This document shows, in pieces, positions 10,783 through 21,780 of a stretch of DNA of 64,000 nt (within the stretch, counting starts at the first letter, position 1; the number at the start of each line of letters is the position of its first letter). The notes under the pieces were generated by a model that worked only from the letters and a program-made list of their open reading frames with translations, ran no database searches and was not told the DNA's origin. The stretch spans positions 3,455,822 to 3,519,821 of the forward strand of contig NW_006494789.1 in the NCBI RefSeq assembly GCF_000471905.2, in the 5' to 3' direction. Source of the DNA: Amborella trichopoda (taxonomy: Eukaryota > Streptophyta > Magnoliopsida > Amborellales > Amborellaceae). The position numbers were made by a program, and so were the translations under genes.

Positions 10783-12230
10783 ATTTCGAGCTTGATCCGA
10801 GCTCAAAAACACGAGTTTCATTCATTTTTTTTACTATTTTCAGTCACAAAAAAGTCCCAAAAATTGGTTGTGACTAGGACCCAAGGTTTCAGTGCTGCGA
10901 AACCCTGTCTATCCTTAGTGATACCAGCAGTGTCGCCCGGGCGACACCACTAGTGCCTCCAAGGTCCAAGGCGACATGCCCCCCTGTCGCCCAGATCCAG
11001 AGGTCTCAGAACATAATGAAACTTTATAGTTCTATTCCAGGGACTCTTTTGTGACTGTTTAAAAAATTTCAGATCAAAATAAAATTTTTAAAAATACAAA
11101 AAAATATTTTTCTTAATACAGGTCTATTCTATCTACACTTTTTTTTTACTTAATTTTAATTTGTTTCACTAGAAATATTATTTTCCGTGCAAGTTTATTA
11201 TAACCTTATTTCATCAAATTTAAAAACCAAAAAATAAAAAATTATAAAAATGTACTTTTCTTTGGGTGACACTAGCAGTGTCGCCCAGCCTGTAAGGGCG
11301 ACACCAATGCTGTCGCCCGGGCGACACCACACGTGTCGCCCAGTTGCAGTGGTCCCAAAAATTTCTTGAGACCCCACAGGCTTCTACCAGAGGCTGTTAG
11401 CTTCCTGTTCACCAATTTTTGGCTTAAAATAAATTTTTTAAAAAAATATAAAAAAAATATTTTGCTTCAGATATGTCTGTTCTGTTCTTGGCTTTTTTAT
11501 TTTATTTTAGTTTGTTAATTTTGATTGAGATCATGTTTTCCCTGCTTAGTTTAACTATGTTTTATCAATGTTAAAAAGATAAAAAAAAATAAAATAAATA
11601 CATTTAGGGTTGCTTGCACCCTCCCTGAACCGTGTTCTATTCGAGTCACCCTCGACCCGGGCCACGCTCGACTTAGCACAGATTGTGCTTGGTCTCACTA
11701 TTTTGACTGTGCCTTCTTAGGGGTTGCCTACCCCTCCATATATATTGTGCTTCGAGCGAGCTTTGCCTCGAAGCACGCATCGCTAAGCATGACTAGTGCC
11801 AAGCGCTCGCTTTATTTCTTCATTGCATTGTGTGCGTGACAATTATTTTTGATTGTCTGCTTCTTTACACACTCTAGCACGCACTGGACCGGGAATTCCC
11901 AGGAAACCAACAAACAAATATTTCGAAAACCCTCAAAATCTGCGTTAACGGCATGAAGGGAACCTAGCTTTGAGAGTCGAGGCGGTTGGGATTCGCATAA
12001 CTTTAATTGTGAGCGCCCCTCGATAATCCTTTGCCTCAAAGCAAATCCGCTTATAGTAGGACCTGGTGGAAATCCTATACAGGAGGCCAAGACTTGTGTG
12101 GGAACCTATATCAGCCTAGCCACATTTCAATAGTTAGGAACCCACTCTCAAGCCAAGCCTACCTATAATCTAGGTCAAAAGTTTTCATGTGCTGTGCTTG
12201 CTTATTTTTGTTGGTTAATCTTAGATCTCA
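10783..12230 (+). mobile_element. Family A leader with palindromes
   Basis: This non-coding leader lies between the LTR and the gag region. It is AT-rich, with three islands of GGGCGACAC/GTGTCGCCC words. Two of these are perfect palindromes: 18 bp at 10930-10947 and 16 bp at 11311-11326. A perfect 10-bp-stem, 10-nt-loop hairpin lies at 11747-11776 (GTGCTTCGAG / CTCGAAGCAC) and is conserved in A2 at 249-280. The match to A2 ends at about 12024, because the window starts there for A2. Confidence 0.7.
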
Positions 12231-12239
12231 GTCTGGACC

Positions 12240-12700
12240 CGCTTTTGGTCCGAGCTGAACCCTCTAGGTCCAAGTCCAGGTTTGTACCCAGCCTAGCCTA
12301 GGTCCGAATCAGGTTTTGCCTTGGTCCGAACTTAAACCCCCGCTTGGTCTGAGCTTGAGGCTCGTTCCTAACTCATCTTTGATCTAGTCTGGGTCCATAC
12401 CTAATATGATCATCAAAATTCTCTGGGTCCAAGTTCAGGCTTATATCCAGTTTAGCCTAGGTCCGAACCAGGTCCACCCCGTTTCGAACCTAGGCCCCCT
12501 TCTTGATCCAAGCCTAAGGCTCGTGCTTGTCTTAACCTTTTATTCAGTCCGGGTCCATACTCGGTCAGATTATCACAACCCTCTAGGTCCAAGCTTAGGC
12601 TTGCATCCAGCTCGGTCCAGGTCCGAACCAGGTTCACACCTGGTACGAACCTAGACCCAATCTTGGTCCGAGCTAAGACTCATACCCATCTAGTCTATAT
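12240..12700 (+). repeat. Tandem repeat, about 160-bp unit, three diverged copies
   Basis: The word CCTCTAGGTCCAAG or CTCTGGGTCCAAG recurs near 12260, 12420 and 12580. Each is followed in the same order by AGGCTT, CCAGYYYRGCC, AGGTCCGAACCAGGT, a GAACCTAGRCCC block, CCRAGCYTAAGGCTCRT and CCGGGTCCATAC. Divergence is moderate. Similar but irregular AGGTCTAG words continue to about 12900. Confidence 0.65.
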
Positions 12701-13424
12701 CTTAGTCTAGGTTCTAGCTTAGGTCTAAAGCTTAGATTTTCCTCTAAATCTAGACTAGGCCCTAGTTCAGGGGCTCAACCAAAACCCATTAAGTCTAGAT
12801 TCCATTCTAGTCTTAGCCTAGATCTCAGTGAAGGTTTTACCCCTAGAAGTCAGGCTAGGTCTGCCCTAAGTCGTCGAGACTAGATCTTAACTAAATCTCA
12901 TTTCTAGAACCCCATAAAAAACAATCACTATGTCAGTCACTCAAGGCAGCTATGATGATTGCTCCACGACTGACTTTAAGCCTAACCTGCCCAGACATAG
13001 GAGCTAATATGCGACGATCCCTTGGGATTATCGACAGAACTCAGATCAATCCATTATCCAATGCCCAGGCCTTCAATTAGAGACAGAGTCCCAAGGGTCC
13101 ACACCTAATCCTAAAATCTGTGTGGTCCGAAAAGTCGGCTCCACTCGAAAAACTATGAATAGTCAAGGGGTCCCACCAGGCGTCGTCCTACAGGGGCTTT
13201 TAGGCAACCAAAGTAGAAGTCGAGTGAGGGAAGAATTTTATTCAGTATATAACGCCAATTCCCACAACTCGAACCGGGATAACCTCGAGGCACAATGATC
13301 TCAAAACTAAGACCCACCTAGGTCTAGGGGATCTAACCCAACCTCGTGCCACCATAGTACAGTTTGTGATGACCTGAACACTGTACGAAGCAGAGGTGTC
13401 AATCTAGACCGACCCTTAGGCGAG
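12701..13424 (+). other. Family A sequence upstream of gag, no ORF recognised
   Basis: CTAGGTCTAG-like words fade out by 12900. The rest is mixed sequence that probably held the beginning of the gag leader or coding region. Every frame is broken and nothing can be assigned. Confidence 0.4.
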
Positions 13425-14886
13425 ATGGGCATCCAAGATTCCCTTAAAAGTCTAGTTGACCTAGGTTACACCATTCATGCTCCAGCTTACGAGGCGATCC
13501 CAAACCAACTCAGTGGTATAGGTCAACCCCTAGCAACACCGAGTCTGCCGATTCTTCAATTAGTCCCTCTAGTTCTTCTGATCCAACAAACTGTGCAATT
13601 TTCGCAACCAGTGGCGACACCTATTGGTTAGTATGCCCCTCAAGCACAAATGTATCAAACTGCCCCGGAGACTGCGGCTCATCAATCTCAGGCCCATGCA
13701 GGCCAACATGTACCCCAAGTCTCGACTCATCAATCTACACTTGGGAGTTGATCGACTGATGGGCCTATTGTCATGCCAAGTACCCAACATGAAGCCACCA
13801 TAAAAGCAATGCATGATATGATCATGCATGATATTCTACCCTTGAAGTCCTATGTTCATGAGAGTTGGAGGCATGAAAGACCTTCCCCTGGGTTTTGCCA
13901 TCCCAGAATTTAGAAACAAGTTCAACAGGAAGAGTGATCCAGATACTCAAGTCAATGCGTACCTCCTCTCTGTTCGACCTTTGCGAGGCATGCCTAACCA
14001 GCTGAAGGCCATATTTTCGTAAACATTGACCGGCAAGGCCTTAAACTTGCATCGAAGAATAATGTCCACTCAACCACACATCACTCTAGACGAAATGTTC
14101 AACCTATCCGTCTCTCACTATCACTGGCCACCAAGATCTCTCTCCCTGAGTGAGCTTAGTAAATGAAATGAAACCCATGAGAATCCTTCAAGGATTTCAT
14201 CAGTCGATTCCGCGAGGCGACTATGCGAGTCGTAGAATGTCCACTTACGGACCCAGCTAAAATCTCCATAGCCTTAGATAACGCTGTTCCTGAATACAAG
14301 ACCTTCTTCAGCCAAGTTCTTATCCCCCACTCTTTCAACTCCATGATTAAACGGGTGGCGTGACATGAAAGGGCCAAAGGGACACCCCTCAGCACCAGAC
14401 CCGACAATAAACCGATAACAACTCCCCAAAATAAGAACAAAAACAATAACAAGGGGAATGCTTCCGGTCAGGTTAATGAGATTGTCATTAGCAGACCGGC
14501 TCAAGGTTCAGCCACTCCGCACAACAATCGGAACCAAAATCGAAGAAGGTCAGCTTAGAGCCAACACTCAAAATAATAATAAAAGGCGAGAAGATAATTT
14601 CACCCCTCTCAAAGACCCATTAGAAAAAGTGTTGGATTTACTCCTGGCTAGAAATATGGTTTATCTTTTGCCACCATCTGAACCACCATTTCAAGTCACG
14701 GATAAGAGCAAGTGGTGCAAATGGCATCAAAACCATGCTCATGATACTCAAAACTGCTTGTATTTGAAACGAGTGATTCAAGGGTTAATCAGTAGGGGGA
14801 CATCAACGTCGCACCTAGAAATCAACCTGTCGAAGGACCTATTCAAAAGATCGGTATATTCACAAATCCTCTCCCTAAAAATATAG
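13425..14886 (+). pseudogene. gag: gag of family A (broken)
   Basis: Gag is the retrotransposon capsid/nucleocapsid protein. The pieces are out of frame with each other but in the normal order. First comes a Gln/Pro-rich N-terminal part (13425-13850). Next, a capsid-like stretch at 13890-14345 reads FRNKFNRKSDPDTQVNAYL, ALNLHRRIM, FINRFREATMRVVE and LDNAVPEYKTFFSQ across frames. Last, a nucleocapsid stretch at 14458-14886 has the knuckle WCKWHQNHAHDTQNC (C-x2-H-x4-H-x4-C), followed by LYLKRVIQGLIS as in Tat-type Gag. Several stops and frameshifts make it inactive. The protease follows downstream. Confidence 0.8.
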
Positions 14887-15513
14887 TCATAACGACCTAA
14901 AAGCTGGGAGCTCAAGACAACTCAAAAGAGAATGTGGCAATGCACATGATTGAGAGTGGAGACGAGAAGATGATCCCAGTCAATTAATATTTGCCTGTGA
15001 TCATCACTTCTAAGAGTCCGAAGAAGACTAAGAGGAAACCCTTCACCTCTGAACCTCGATAACCTTCTCAAATGGGACCAATATGGTGAAGATGATACGT
15101 TAGAAATCGATATGGTCAAAATCAATGAAAAGGCGTCATCTCCCAAACAAGGGGTCAACACCTTGAAATCTCCCATTACTATCACTAGGGCTGACTCTGT
15201 TGAGCTTCAGGCTAGCGAGGTTGATTCCCTAACCCGAAGAGGCCGAGTGTTCAAACCCATTCAATTGATGGCCGATACTCTAGATGAAAGAATGGGAAAC
15301 ACCTCAAAAGTCAGACAACTACCAGAGGTCGCAGATCATGAACCGAATAAAGAAAATCAAGGATCGGCAACCACCTACAATCTACTGGCTCATATCGGGA
15401 GGATCCAGGCTCAAATCTCCATCTTGGAGTAGCTTGCCAATTCACCAGCACACAAAGCTTATATTGAAAAGGTCCTCGCCAATACACACATCCCCAGCAA
15501 CACACAACCAGAT
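14887..15513 (+). pseudogene. gag-pro linker of family A
   Basis: This is broken coding sequence between the Gag knuckle and the protease. The longest open part (15112-15432) is hydrophilic, with no recognisable domain, and fits the variable linker that precedes the protease in Tat-type elements. Confidence 0.5.
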
Positions 15514-16238
15514 TTGTTGTGCAGAATGATCAACCAACTGATGACACTAATGTCAATCGTGTTCATGGACGATGACATCCCAGCTAACTTCAACTGCTTT
15601 CATGTCCAACCTTTGCAGATCACCGTTTTCATGCAAGGATATGAGATACGGAGAGTGCTTGTTGATAATGGGGCATCCTTAAACATATGTGAAGCAAATA
15701 TGCAAAAGCCCGGATGACTTTGCCATGTCAACTAACTATCAGTGCATACGACGAGACCAAGAGACAAGCTGAAGGCATACTGCCTCTCACACTCAAGATT
15801 GACCCTATTGTTCAAGTGGTAATGTTTTATGTTTTGGACATAAAACATTCACTCAACATGATGCTAGGAAGACCATGGCTGCATGAAAACCTCATGGTTG
15901 CCTCTACACTCCATCAATGCCTCAAATTTCGGACTAAAAACGACGTCGTGAAGGTGTATGCCGAACCCCCTTCTTTTCTCAATCCTAGTATAGGTAACGG
16001 GAAGCTAGCCATAGGGGTCAAGCTTGGAGAAATCTCATTCACTTCCTTCGAGCAAGCCGATTGTGCCATCTTACGCCTAGAGGCCGGTGACCCTGTTCCC
16101 CAAATCTCACAAACTTCCGTATCAATGGATGAAATTATCCAATGTCAACATCGATATGGTTTCAAGTCCCTCAAGGCTTGGCACATGCTCTTCTCGCAAG
16201 GCTTCCAACCAAGCCAAGGCTTGGGGAGTCAAGGGTAA
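15514..16238 (+). pseudogene. pro: Aspartic protease of family A (frameshifted)
   Basis: The protease matures the Gag-Pol polyprotein. The active-site motif RRVLVDNGASLNI lies at about 15646-15690 (catalytic Asp in DNGAS), preceded by the beta-strand LQITVFMQGYEI. The frame then stops, and the homology continues one frame over from 15714: ISAYDETKRQAEG, FYVLDIKHSLNMMLGRPWLH (the LGRPW flap-side motif) and LHQCLKF, all typical of plant Tat proteases. The C-terminal part has FSQGFQPSQGLGSQG (16190-16235), like the Gly-rich stretch that precedes RT in these elements. A frameshift at about 15711 makes it non-functional. Confidence 0.85.
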
Positions 16239-17059
16239 GGCCTAACGGAGGCAGTTTTTGAATCACCCCAAGCCAAAACTAAAAACGGGGATCGAAGGGG
16301 ACTCGAGTGTACTCTCACCTTATTTCAAAGCCAGATGAGGTCTTCAAGCCATTCGAGCTTTGTATCTGGAGGCATTCAAAGCCTCAACCCTCTCAATCCC
16401 TGTCATTCAAAAAGCCCAAAGGTGATCCTTGAATCCCTAAAGGGGAATAATTCCTCTTCCACACCTCAACACATACAAGAACTAGGGATTGAAGACCTTT
16501 TTACTGACCTAGATTTGAAGGTATGCACAATCGGCTCTAACACAGCCAAGCATGCTCATCCACCGATACAAACCCAGGAAGGGAATTGGTCGATCATCCC
16601 TCAATCTCAAGAATCGCTGGAAGCATACTTGCAGCACCTTCAAGTCTCGATGCCAAAAAACGGATCGGCACAGGGTGGCCATCTAACCACCCTGCGAATC
16701 CAGTCCCCAACATATCTCTCGCGAGTCCCATAAGGGACGCCTCTTACGATATTTAAAAAATCCACCAAAAATTCTAAACATTATAAAATTGATAATAACA
16801 AAAAAGAATTTTCAAAAACGGTGAACACTCAAGATAGCCCAATAACAATGCATAATACCTAAGACGACGAATTGAACGACCAAGACGAAGATCAAGAGAG
16901 CTAAGAGTCTAAAGAAATCTCTCAATCTGAGCAACTCACTTCCCATGTTGAGCAATTCAAGAAGAGGTTTGATGGTGACCTAACGGCAATCATCAAAGAG
17001 ATGATCGACGTAAATCTAAGAACTGAGATGGACCCAAGGTTAACTAAGATTGGAACCTC
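16239..17059 (+). pseudogene. Degraded pro-RT linker of family A
   Basis: An open stretch at 16335-16733 and broken frames to 17059 have no identifiable catalytic motif. Position and composition (Ser-, Gln- and Pro-rich, then acidic) fit the variable spacer between protease and RT of Tat-type Pol. Confidence 0.5.
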
Positions 17060-17930
17060 CCTATCTCTTGAGGAGTGGAAAAATATGATTTCCTTTCTTA
17101 AGGAATATCTCAATGTCTTTGCCTGATCATACAATGATATGCCAGGGCTAGATCCCACATTGGTGCAACATCCCTTAATATTTAACGAAGGGTCAAAGCC
17201 TATAAGGCAGAAACTCCGACATCAAAAGACCCACCTTGAGCTCAAAATTAAGGAAGAAATTGACAAATTTCTCAAAGCGAAGTTCATTACCCCCATCGAT
17301 TACTCAGAATGGTTGGCCAACATAGTGGTTGTAATTAAAAAGACGGGAGGATCCAAGTGTGTGTCGACTACCGAAATCTCAATAAACCAGGCCCAAAGGA
17401 CAATTTTCCATTACCAAACATAGATGCCTTAGTCGACAACACTGCGGGGCACGAGATGTTGTCATTCATGGACGGCTTCTCAGGCTACAACCAGATCCTC
17501 ATGATAGAAGAAGACCAAACCAAGACTGCATTCATAACACAATGGGAAACTTACTACTTCCAAGTCATGCCCTTCGGCCTAAATAATGCAGGGGCAACTT
17601 ATTGGCGGGCAATGACTAGCCTCTTCCATGATTTGATGCACACTATTATGGAAGACTATGTCGACGACATTCTGGTCAAGTCAAAGTCTAGGTCTGATCA
17701 TCTCACCAACCTGAGAACCATTTTTGAAATACTCAAGAAACATCAACTCAAACTCAATCCACAGAAATGTGCCTTTAGAGTTGAATTCGACAAATTACTA
17801 GGCTTTATAGTGAGACAAAGGGGCATTGAGGTGGACCCGTCCAAAATACGAGCCATCACTGAAATGCCCCCTCCCCAGAACATTAGAGAAATCCGAGGGC
17901 TTCAAGGTTGCATACAAGCCATAAGACGTT
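17060..17930 (+). pseudogene. pol: Reverse transcriptase of family A (broken)
   Basis: RNA-dependent DNA polymerase. It begins with FLKEYLNVFA*SYNDMPGLD (the stop at 17124 replaces a Trp), then HPLIFNEGSKPIRQKLR and IDKFLKAKFITPIDYSEWLANIVVV. A frameshift near 17357 follows, then CVDYRNLNKPGPKDNFPLP, FMDGFSGYNQI (first catalytic Asp), VMPFGLNNAGATYWRAM and YVDDILVKS with the catalytic pair at 17657-17668. HQLKLNPQKCAF and LLGFIVRQRGIEVDP complete the palm and thumb. All RT blocks are in order; a stop and frameshifts inactivate it. Confidence 0.93.
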
Positions 17931-18261
17931 TTATTTCATTATATGGGATAATGAATGCCAAGAAGTGTTCGATCAAATTAAGGAGTACCTCACGAAACCT
18001 CCCATCCTTAGTCCTCCTAATCCAGATACACCTCTGTTTCTATATATGTCAGTGAAAGATAACACCATGGGGGCAATGCTCAGGCAATACGATGACCATG
18101 GAAAAGAACGAACCATCAACAAAACCATGGTTGACTATGAGACAAGATACACAGATGTGGAGAAGCATTGTTGATGCTTGTGTGGTTTATGTAAAAATTA
18201 AGACACTGTCTTATCTCATACAGTCACGCTCATCTAGAAAATAGACCCACTCAAGTACCTA
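17908..18261 (+). pseudogene. First RNase H domain of family A (degraded)
   Basis: This is the RT-linked RNase H connection and domain. The visible parts are WDNECQEVFDQIKEYLTKPPILSPP, LFLYMSVKDNTMGAMLRQYDD and the KTMVDYETRYTDVEKHC segment ending at a TGA (18172). Beyond it, out-of-frame remnants resemble the usual YLISYTVTLI-like region that leads into PLKYLLERPVLTG. A deletion near 17910-17930 separates it from the RT frame. In Tat-type elements this first domain is typically degenerate and followed by a second RNase H, as here. Confidence 0.8.
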
Positions 18262-18917
18262 TTGGAGAGACCAGTCCTTACCGGACTTTTGGGGAAATGG
18301 AGAATGCTTTTGAGCGAGTTTGAGATCGAATATGTCACTCAAAAATCGGTTAAAGGACAAGCCATTGCTAACCACTTAGTTGAATACGCACTGTCAGATA
18401 ACACTCCCGTTAACACGAATCTCCCTGATGAAAACCTCTTCTCAAGCGAGAAATCAATTTGGGAGCTATACTTTGATGGTGCAAGGAATGAATACGGGTT
18501 AGGTGTAGGTATCATACTATGCTCACCCGAGAAGATTTTAATGCCATTAGATTGAATTTGCCATGTACCAATAACATTGTTGAATATGAAGCCTTGATAG
18601 CTGGGCTAGAGAACGCTATGAGAATGAAAATCCAACAAATACGAGTGATTGGTGACTCCTTACTTGTCATAAACCAAGTTCAATGGATTTGGAAGGTGAA
18701 AGAAAAAAAGCTCAAACCCTATCAAGAAAGGGTGGAAAAGATGATACCATATTTTAAGAAAATCATCTTTCAGCATGTAACTGGGGAAAATAATCGATTC
18801 ACCGACACCCTTGTGACCCTTGCTTCAATGGTTGATATTCCTTCAGAAATCACCACACTGCCATTCTACAAAAGGATCAAACATGACCCTTCCCCACCAA
18901 GGATTGAAAAGAAATAG
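18262..18917 (+). pseudogene. Second (additional) RNase H domain of family A
   Basis: A second RNase H after the RT-linked one is diagnostic of the Tat/Ogre lineage. The domain starts after LSEFEIEYVTQKSVKGQAIANHL. Its blocks are WELYFDGARNEYGLGVGIIL (first catalytic Asp), NNIVEYEALIAGLENA (catalytic Glu), IRVIGDSLLVINQV (second Asp) and HVTGENNRFTDTLVTLAS (last Asp, in the usual ADALA position). A frameshift near 18540 separates the first block from the rest. The catalytic residues are retained. Confidence 0.88.
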
Positions 18918-18952
18918 AGCAAGAAAATGAGAACGATGGGGAAGTCTCTCTC

Positions 18953-20139
18953 GTGGCTTTAGATGCTCAAGTTAAGGCAAAACCATGGTTCCATGATGTT
19001 ATGTCCCTACTGAAAGATGGTTTATACCCCAAAGGAGTCACCAAAAATGATAAAGAAACCCTTCAGAGGTTTTATATGGGATTCTTAATAAGAGGTGATA
19101 TCCTGTTCAAGAAGTCCTTCGATGACATCATTCTATGGTGTCTCTATCAGTCAGAAATCGACCAAGTACTGACAGAGTTGCACAATGAAGGAGGTCATTC
19201 TGGGGCAGTCGCCTTGGCTCAGAAAATAAGGGGCCAAGGCTATTACTGGACCACCATGGCCGAAGATTGTTGGAAGTTTGTTAAGAGTTGTCCCAAATGT
19301 CAACTTTATGAAGACCTCATCCATGCACCATCCGTACCACTCAACTCAACACCGCCCGTATGGCCCTTTGCCATGTGGGGTTTCATATCATCGAAATGAT
19401 CTCACCAAAAGCATCAAACGACCACCGCTTTATATTAACAGCTATAGAGTACTCCACAAAATGGGTAGAGGCCACATCATTTGTCAAAATTGAGGGACAA
19501 CATGTTGCCCATTTCATAAAGAACAACATTGTAATCAGATTCGGTGTTCATGAGTCAATCATTACTGACAATGGATCCAACTTAAAAAATGAAAAGGTCA
19601 CTAGGGTATGGAAAAAGTTCGAGATAATTCAAAAATTCTCCACACCTTATTACCCTTAAGGAAATGGACAAGCAGAGGCCACAAACAAAGGACTTCTCAG
19701 GGTTATAGATAGAATAATAGAAGGTGGCAGAGGTTGGCACGAAAAGTTAAATGACACGCTATGAGCCTATCAGACAACCGAGAAGACTCCTTCTGGTATG
19801 ACCCCATACTCATTGGTGTATGGTATGGAAGCAATGCTACCCATTGAAGTTGAGATACCGTCTCTCCGAGTGCTTATTCACAAAAATTCCAATGAGGAAC
19901 AAAAGATCGAAGCATGAATCACTGTCCTCACTACTTTGGATGAAAGACGACTATGAGCAATACAAAATATTGTTGTTTACCAGTGTAGAATCGAGAGGGC
20001 ATACCAAAGAAAAGTTGTTCCTCGACAATTCAGAGAAGGGGACGTGGTACTCAAGAAACTCTTCCACACTCCTGCATATCCACACCCTTTAGACAAGTTC
20101 AAACCTAATTGGAAGGGTCCATTCATGGTTACTCGAGTG
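18953..20139 (+). pseudogene. Integrase of family A (stops; first catalytic residue changed)
   Basis: The zinc-binding N-domain is visible at about 19170-19310 (LTELHNEGGHSG with two His, then CPKC). The core follows out of frame at 19360: FILTAIEYSTKWVEA, IITDNGSNL and, after a TAA at 19657, GNGQAEATNKGLL with the catalytic Glu. The first catalytic residue is normally Asp (AIDY); here the codon reads Glu. TGA at 19762 replaces a Trp. [19 protein letters not shown] and FREGDVVLKK with KPNWKGPFMVTRV mark the C-domain. The reading ends abruptly at 20139, where a B LTR starts, so the C-terminus and 3' LTR are lost. Confidence 0.9.
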
Positions 20140-20575
20140 TGTTTCAACGTATTTTTTAGCACCTTAGTCCCTGGTAGGAAGTAGATCAATAAAGCCTACA
20201 AAATAGTGGAAATTATTGACAGTCTCAGAATGGCCCCAAAATTGATCAAGATCTTCATCAGCACTTCAAAAGACCACCTGCTAGGTTTCATCGCAATCAT
20301 ACATGTCTAAGGCAGTGAATATAAGGAAACAATTTCAGCAAAATCGGTCTCTAACACCTTGAAATGGACCTCGTAACTAGAGTTACACTTTAGGTGTGTC
20401 AAACAGCTATGGGACCACCGTCATTAAATCCGACATGGTAAAAAACCCCTATGGATCAAGTTTCTGCTTAATCGAAAACTACAGGACAAAGTTATGGGTA
20501 AAAGACTAAAAAGGAGTAGGCTGCACACTATTCCCGTGCAACCTCACTGCACTAAAACACCATTGAAGGTGGCTG
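20140..20575 (+). mobile_element. First 436 bp of a family B LTR (copy B1)
   Basis: It starts TGTTTCAACGTATTTTTTAGC and follows the other B LTRs (27316, 51688, 60347) through CACCTTAGTCCCTG, GATCAAGATCTTCATCAGCA, GACCTCGTAACTAGAG, GGGACCACC and TATTCCCGTG. Homology breaks at about 20575 inside GGTAC. After that the sequence matches B internal DNA instead of the rest of the LTR, so most of the LTR and the start of the leader are deleted. Confidence 0.85.
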
Positions 20576-21780
20576 GTACACTGAAAGGCTACTCAGTCCC
20601 TTTCTACAAAAGCCAAGGAAGTTGCCATTCCTCCTGTGGGTCGTTGAAAGGCTACCCCCCACATTCCTGCACCACCTCGGGTCTTTATGCTTAGATGCTC
20701 GACACATCAAGGTGGAGACCCTGAAGCCTCCACCTCACGCACACAAACTAAGGCTTGTGGGTCATCTACTCGAACCACACCATGGGGCAACCCTTATGTT
20801 ACTTAGAGTAAGGATTCAGGATCAGGCCTCCTTGGGTCAAAACCTGTACACATGCATGTGCATCCCACTACTTAGGGTAACACCATCGCTGCACCAACCC
20901 GAGCACACAGAAGACGACCCCCACGTCCTCCCTCTCAGCACACAATAATGCACCCTATGAGAGACATGCTTTAACTTGTTCTCTTACAGACACTTGCTCG
21001 CAGTTGTCGGCTTCCTAAGGCCGAATCACCTGTTCGAGCCCGGGCTAACCCCCAAGTCACTTGTGATCCTTCTACAAGGGGCGCACATGTGCTGCCTTCT
21101 TAGATTAGCTCTCGCTCCCAACTCAGACACTGTCGAGTGTCGGTCACTTCTACCTCCACCCTTTCTCCTCCTGTGGATTCCTCAAGACCTGGTACTCAAA
21201 GGTTTTCCCTAAGAGTACCATCTTGAGCCAGCCCTGTTAGGTCGGTCATACCTCTGAAGCATACAAAGGAGCTCGGGGCAAAGGCTTGATGGTTGATGAA
21301 GTCCTACAACCCCCGAGGCAGCAGCCTTAGTTGGCTTCTATCCCTGGTCTGCATTTGCTGCCCCATCTTATGGTCATGGCCCTCTCATGCTCTAAAAAGG
21401 TAGGCCACCCCAGTCTCAGTTTTGAAGAGAAGTCTATCACAGCCTCAAGATCAAGCAAGACAGAGGATTGCAGATCTTACTCAAGAAGACAACCAGGACA
21501 GTCGGAGCAGCTAGTTCCAAGGATCTCCTTCCTGAGAATCCCTTCTATCCCCTTCAAATCACCGAGTCCGGAGAGGAAGTGCGAGAATCCTACACAGTGG
21601 TCAGCGTCGCAGAAGATGACTCGACCACTTAGCAGCCACGGTCCCAAGACCGTCGAGAACTTGTCCTCACACGGTCGGCATAAAAACTGGAGTTCAGTCA
21701 GGGCATGCTAAACCCTTGCTAACCGATCTGTCGCGGACAACCCGCTAAGCCCGGAAGCCCTCAACTGCACCTAAGGTTGA
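20576..21780 (+). mobile_element. Family B leader region (copy B1), non-coding
   Basis: It matches the B leader at about 31135-32300 in the same order: AAAGGCTAC and CCCCCACATTCCTGC blocks, CGGGGCAACCC, ACACTTGCTCGTAGTT-like, and TACTCAAAGGTTTTCC. It is Pro/His-rich in any frame and interrupted by stops. Tandem-like reuse of AAGGCTAC words is seen. No protein is supported. Confidence 0.65.

Noticed and set aside
20622-21711. ORFs of 108, 78 and 126 codons in the B leader
   Set aside because: Corresponding frames in 31034-32121 do not stay open in the same register; this is leader DNA.
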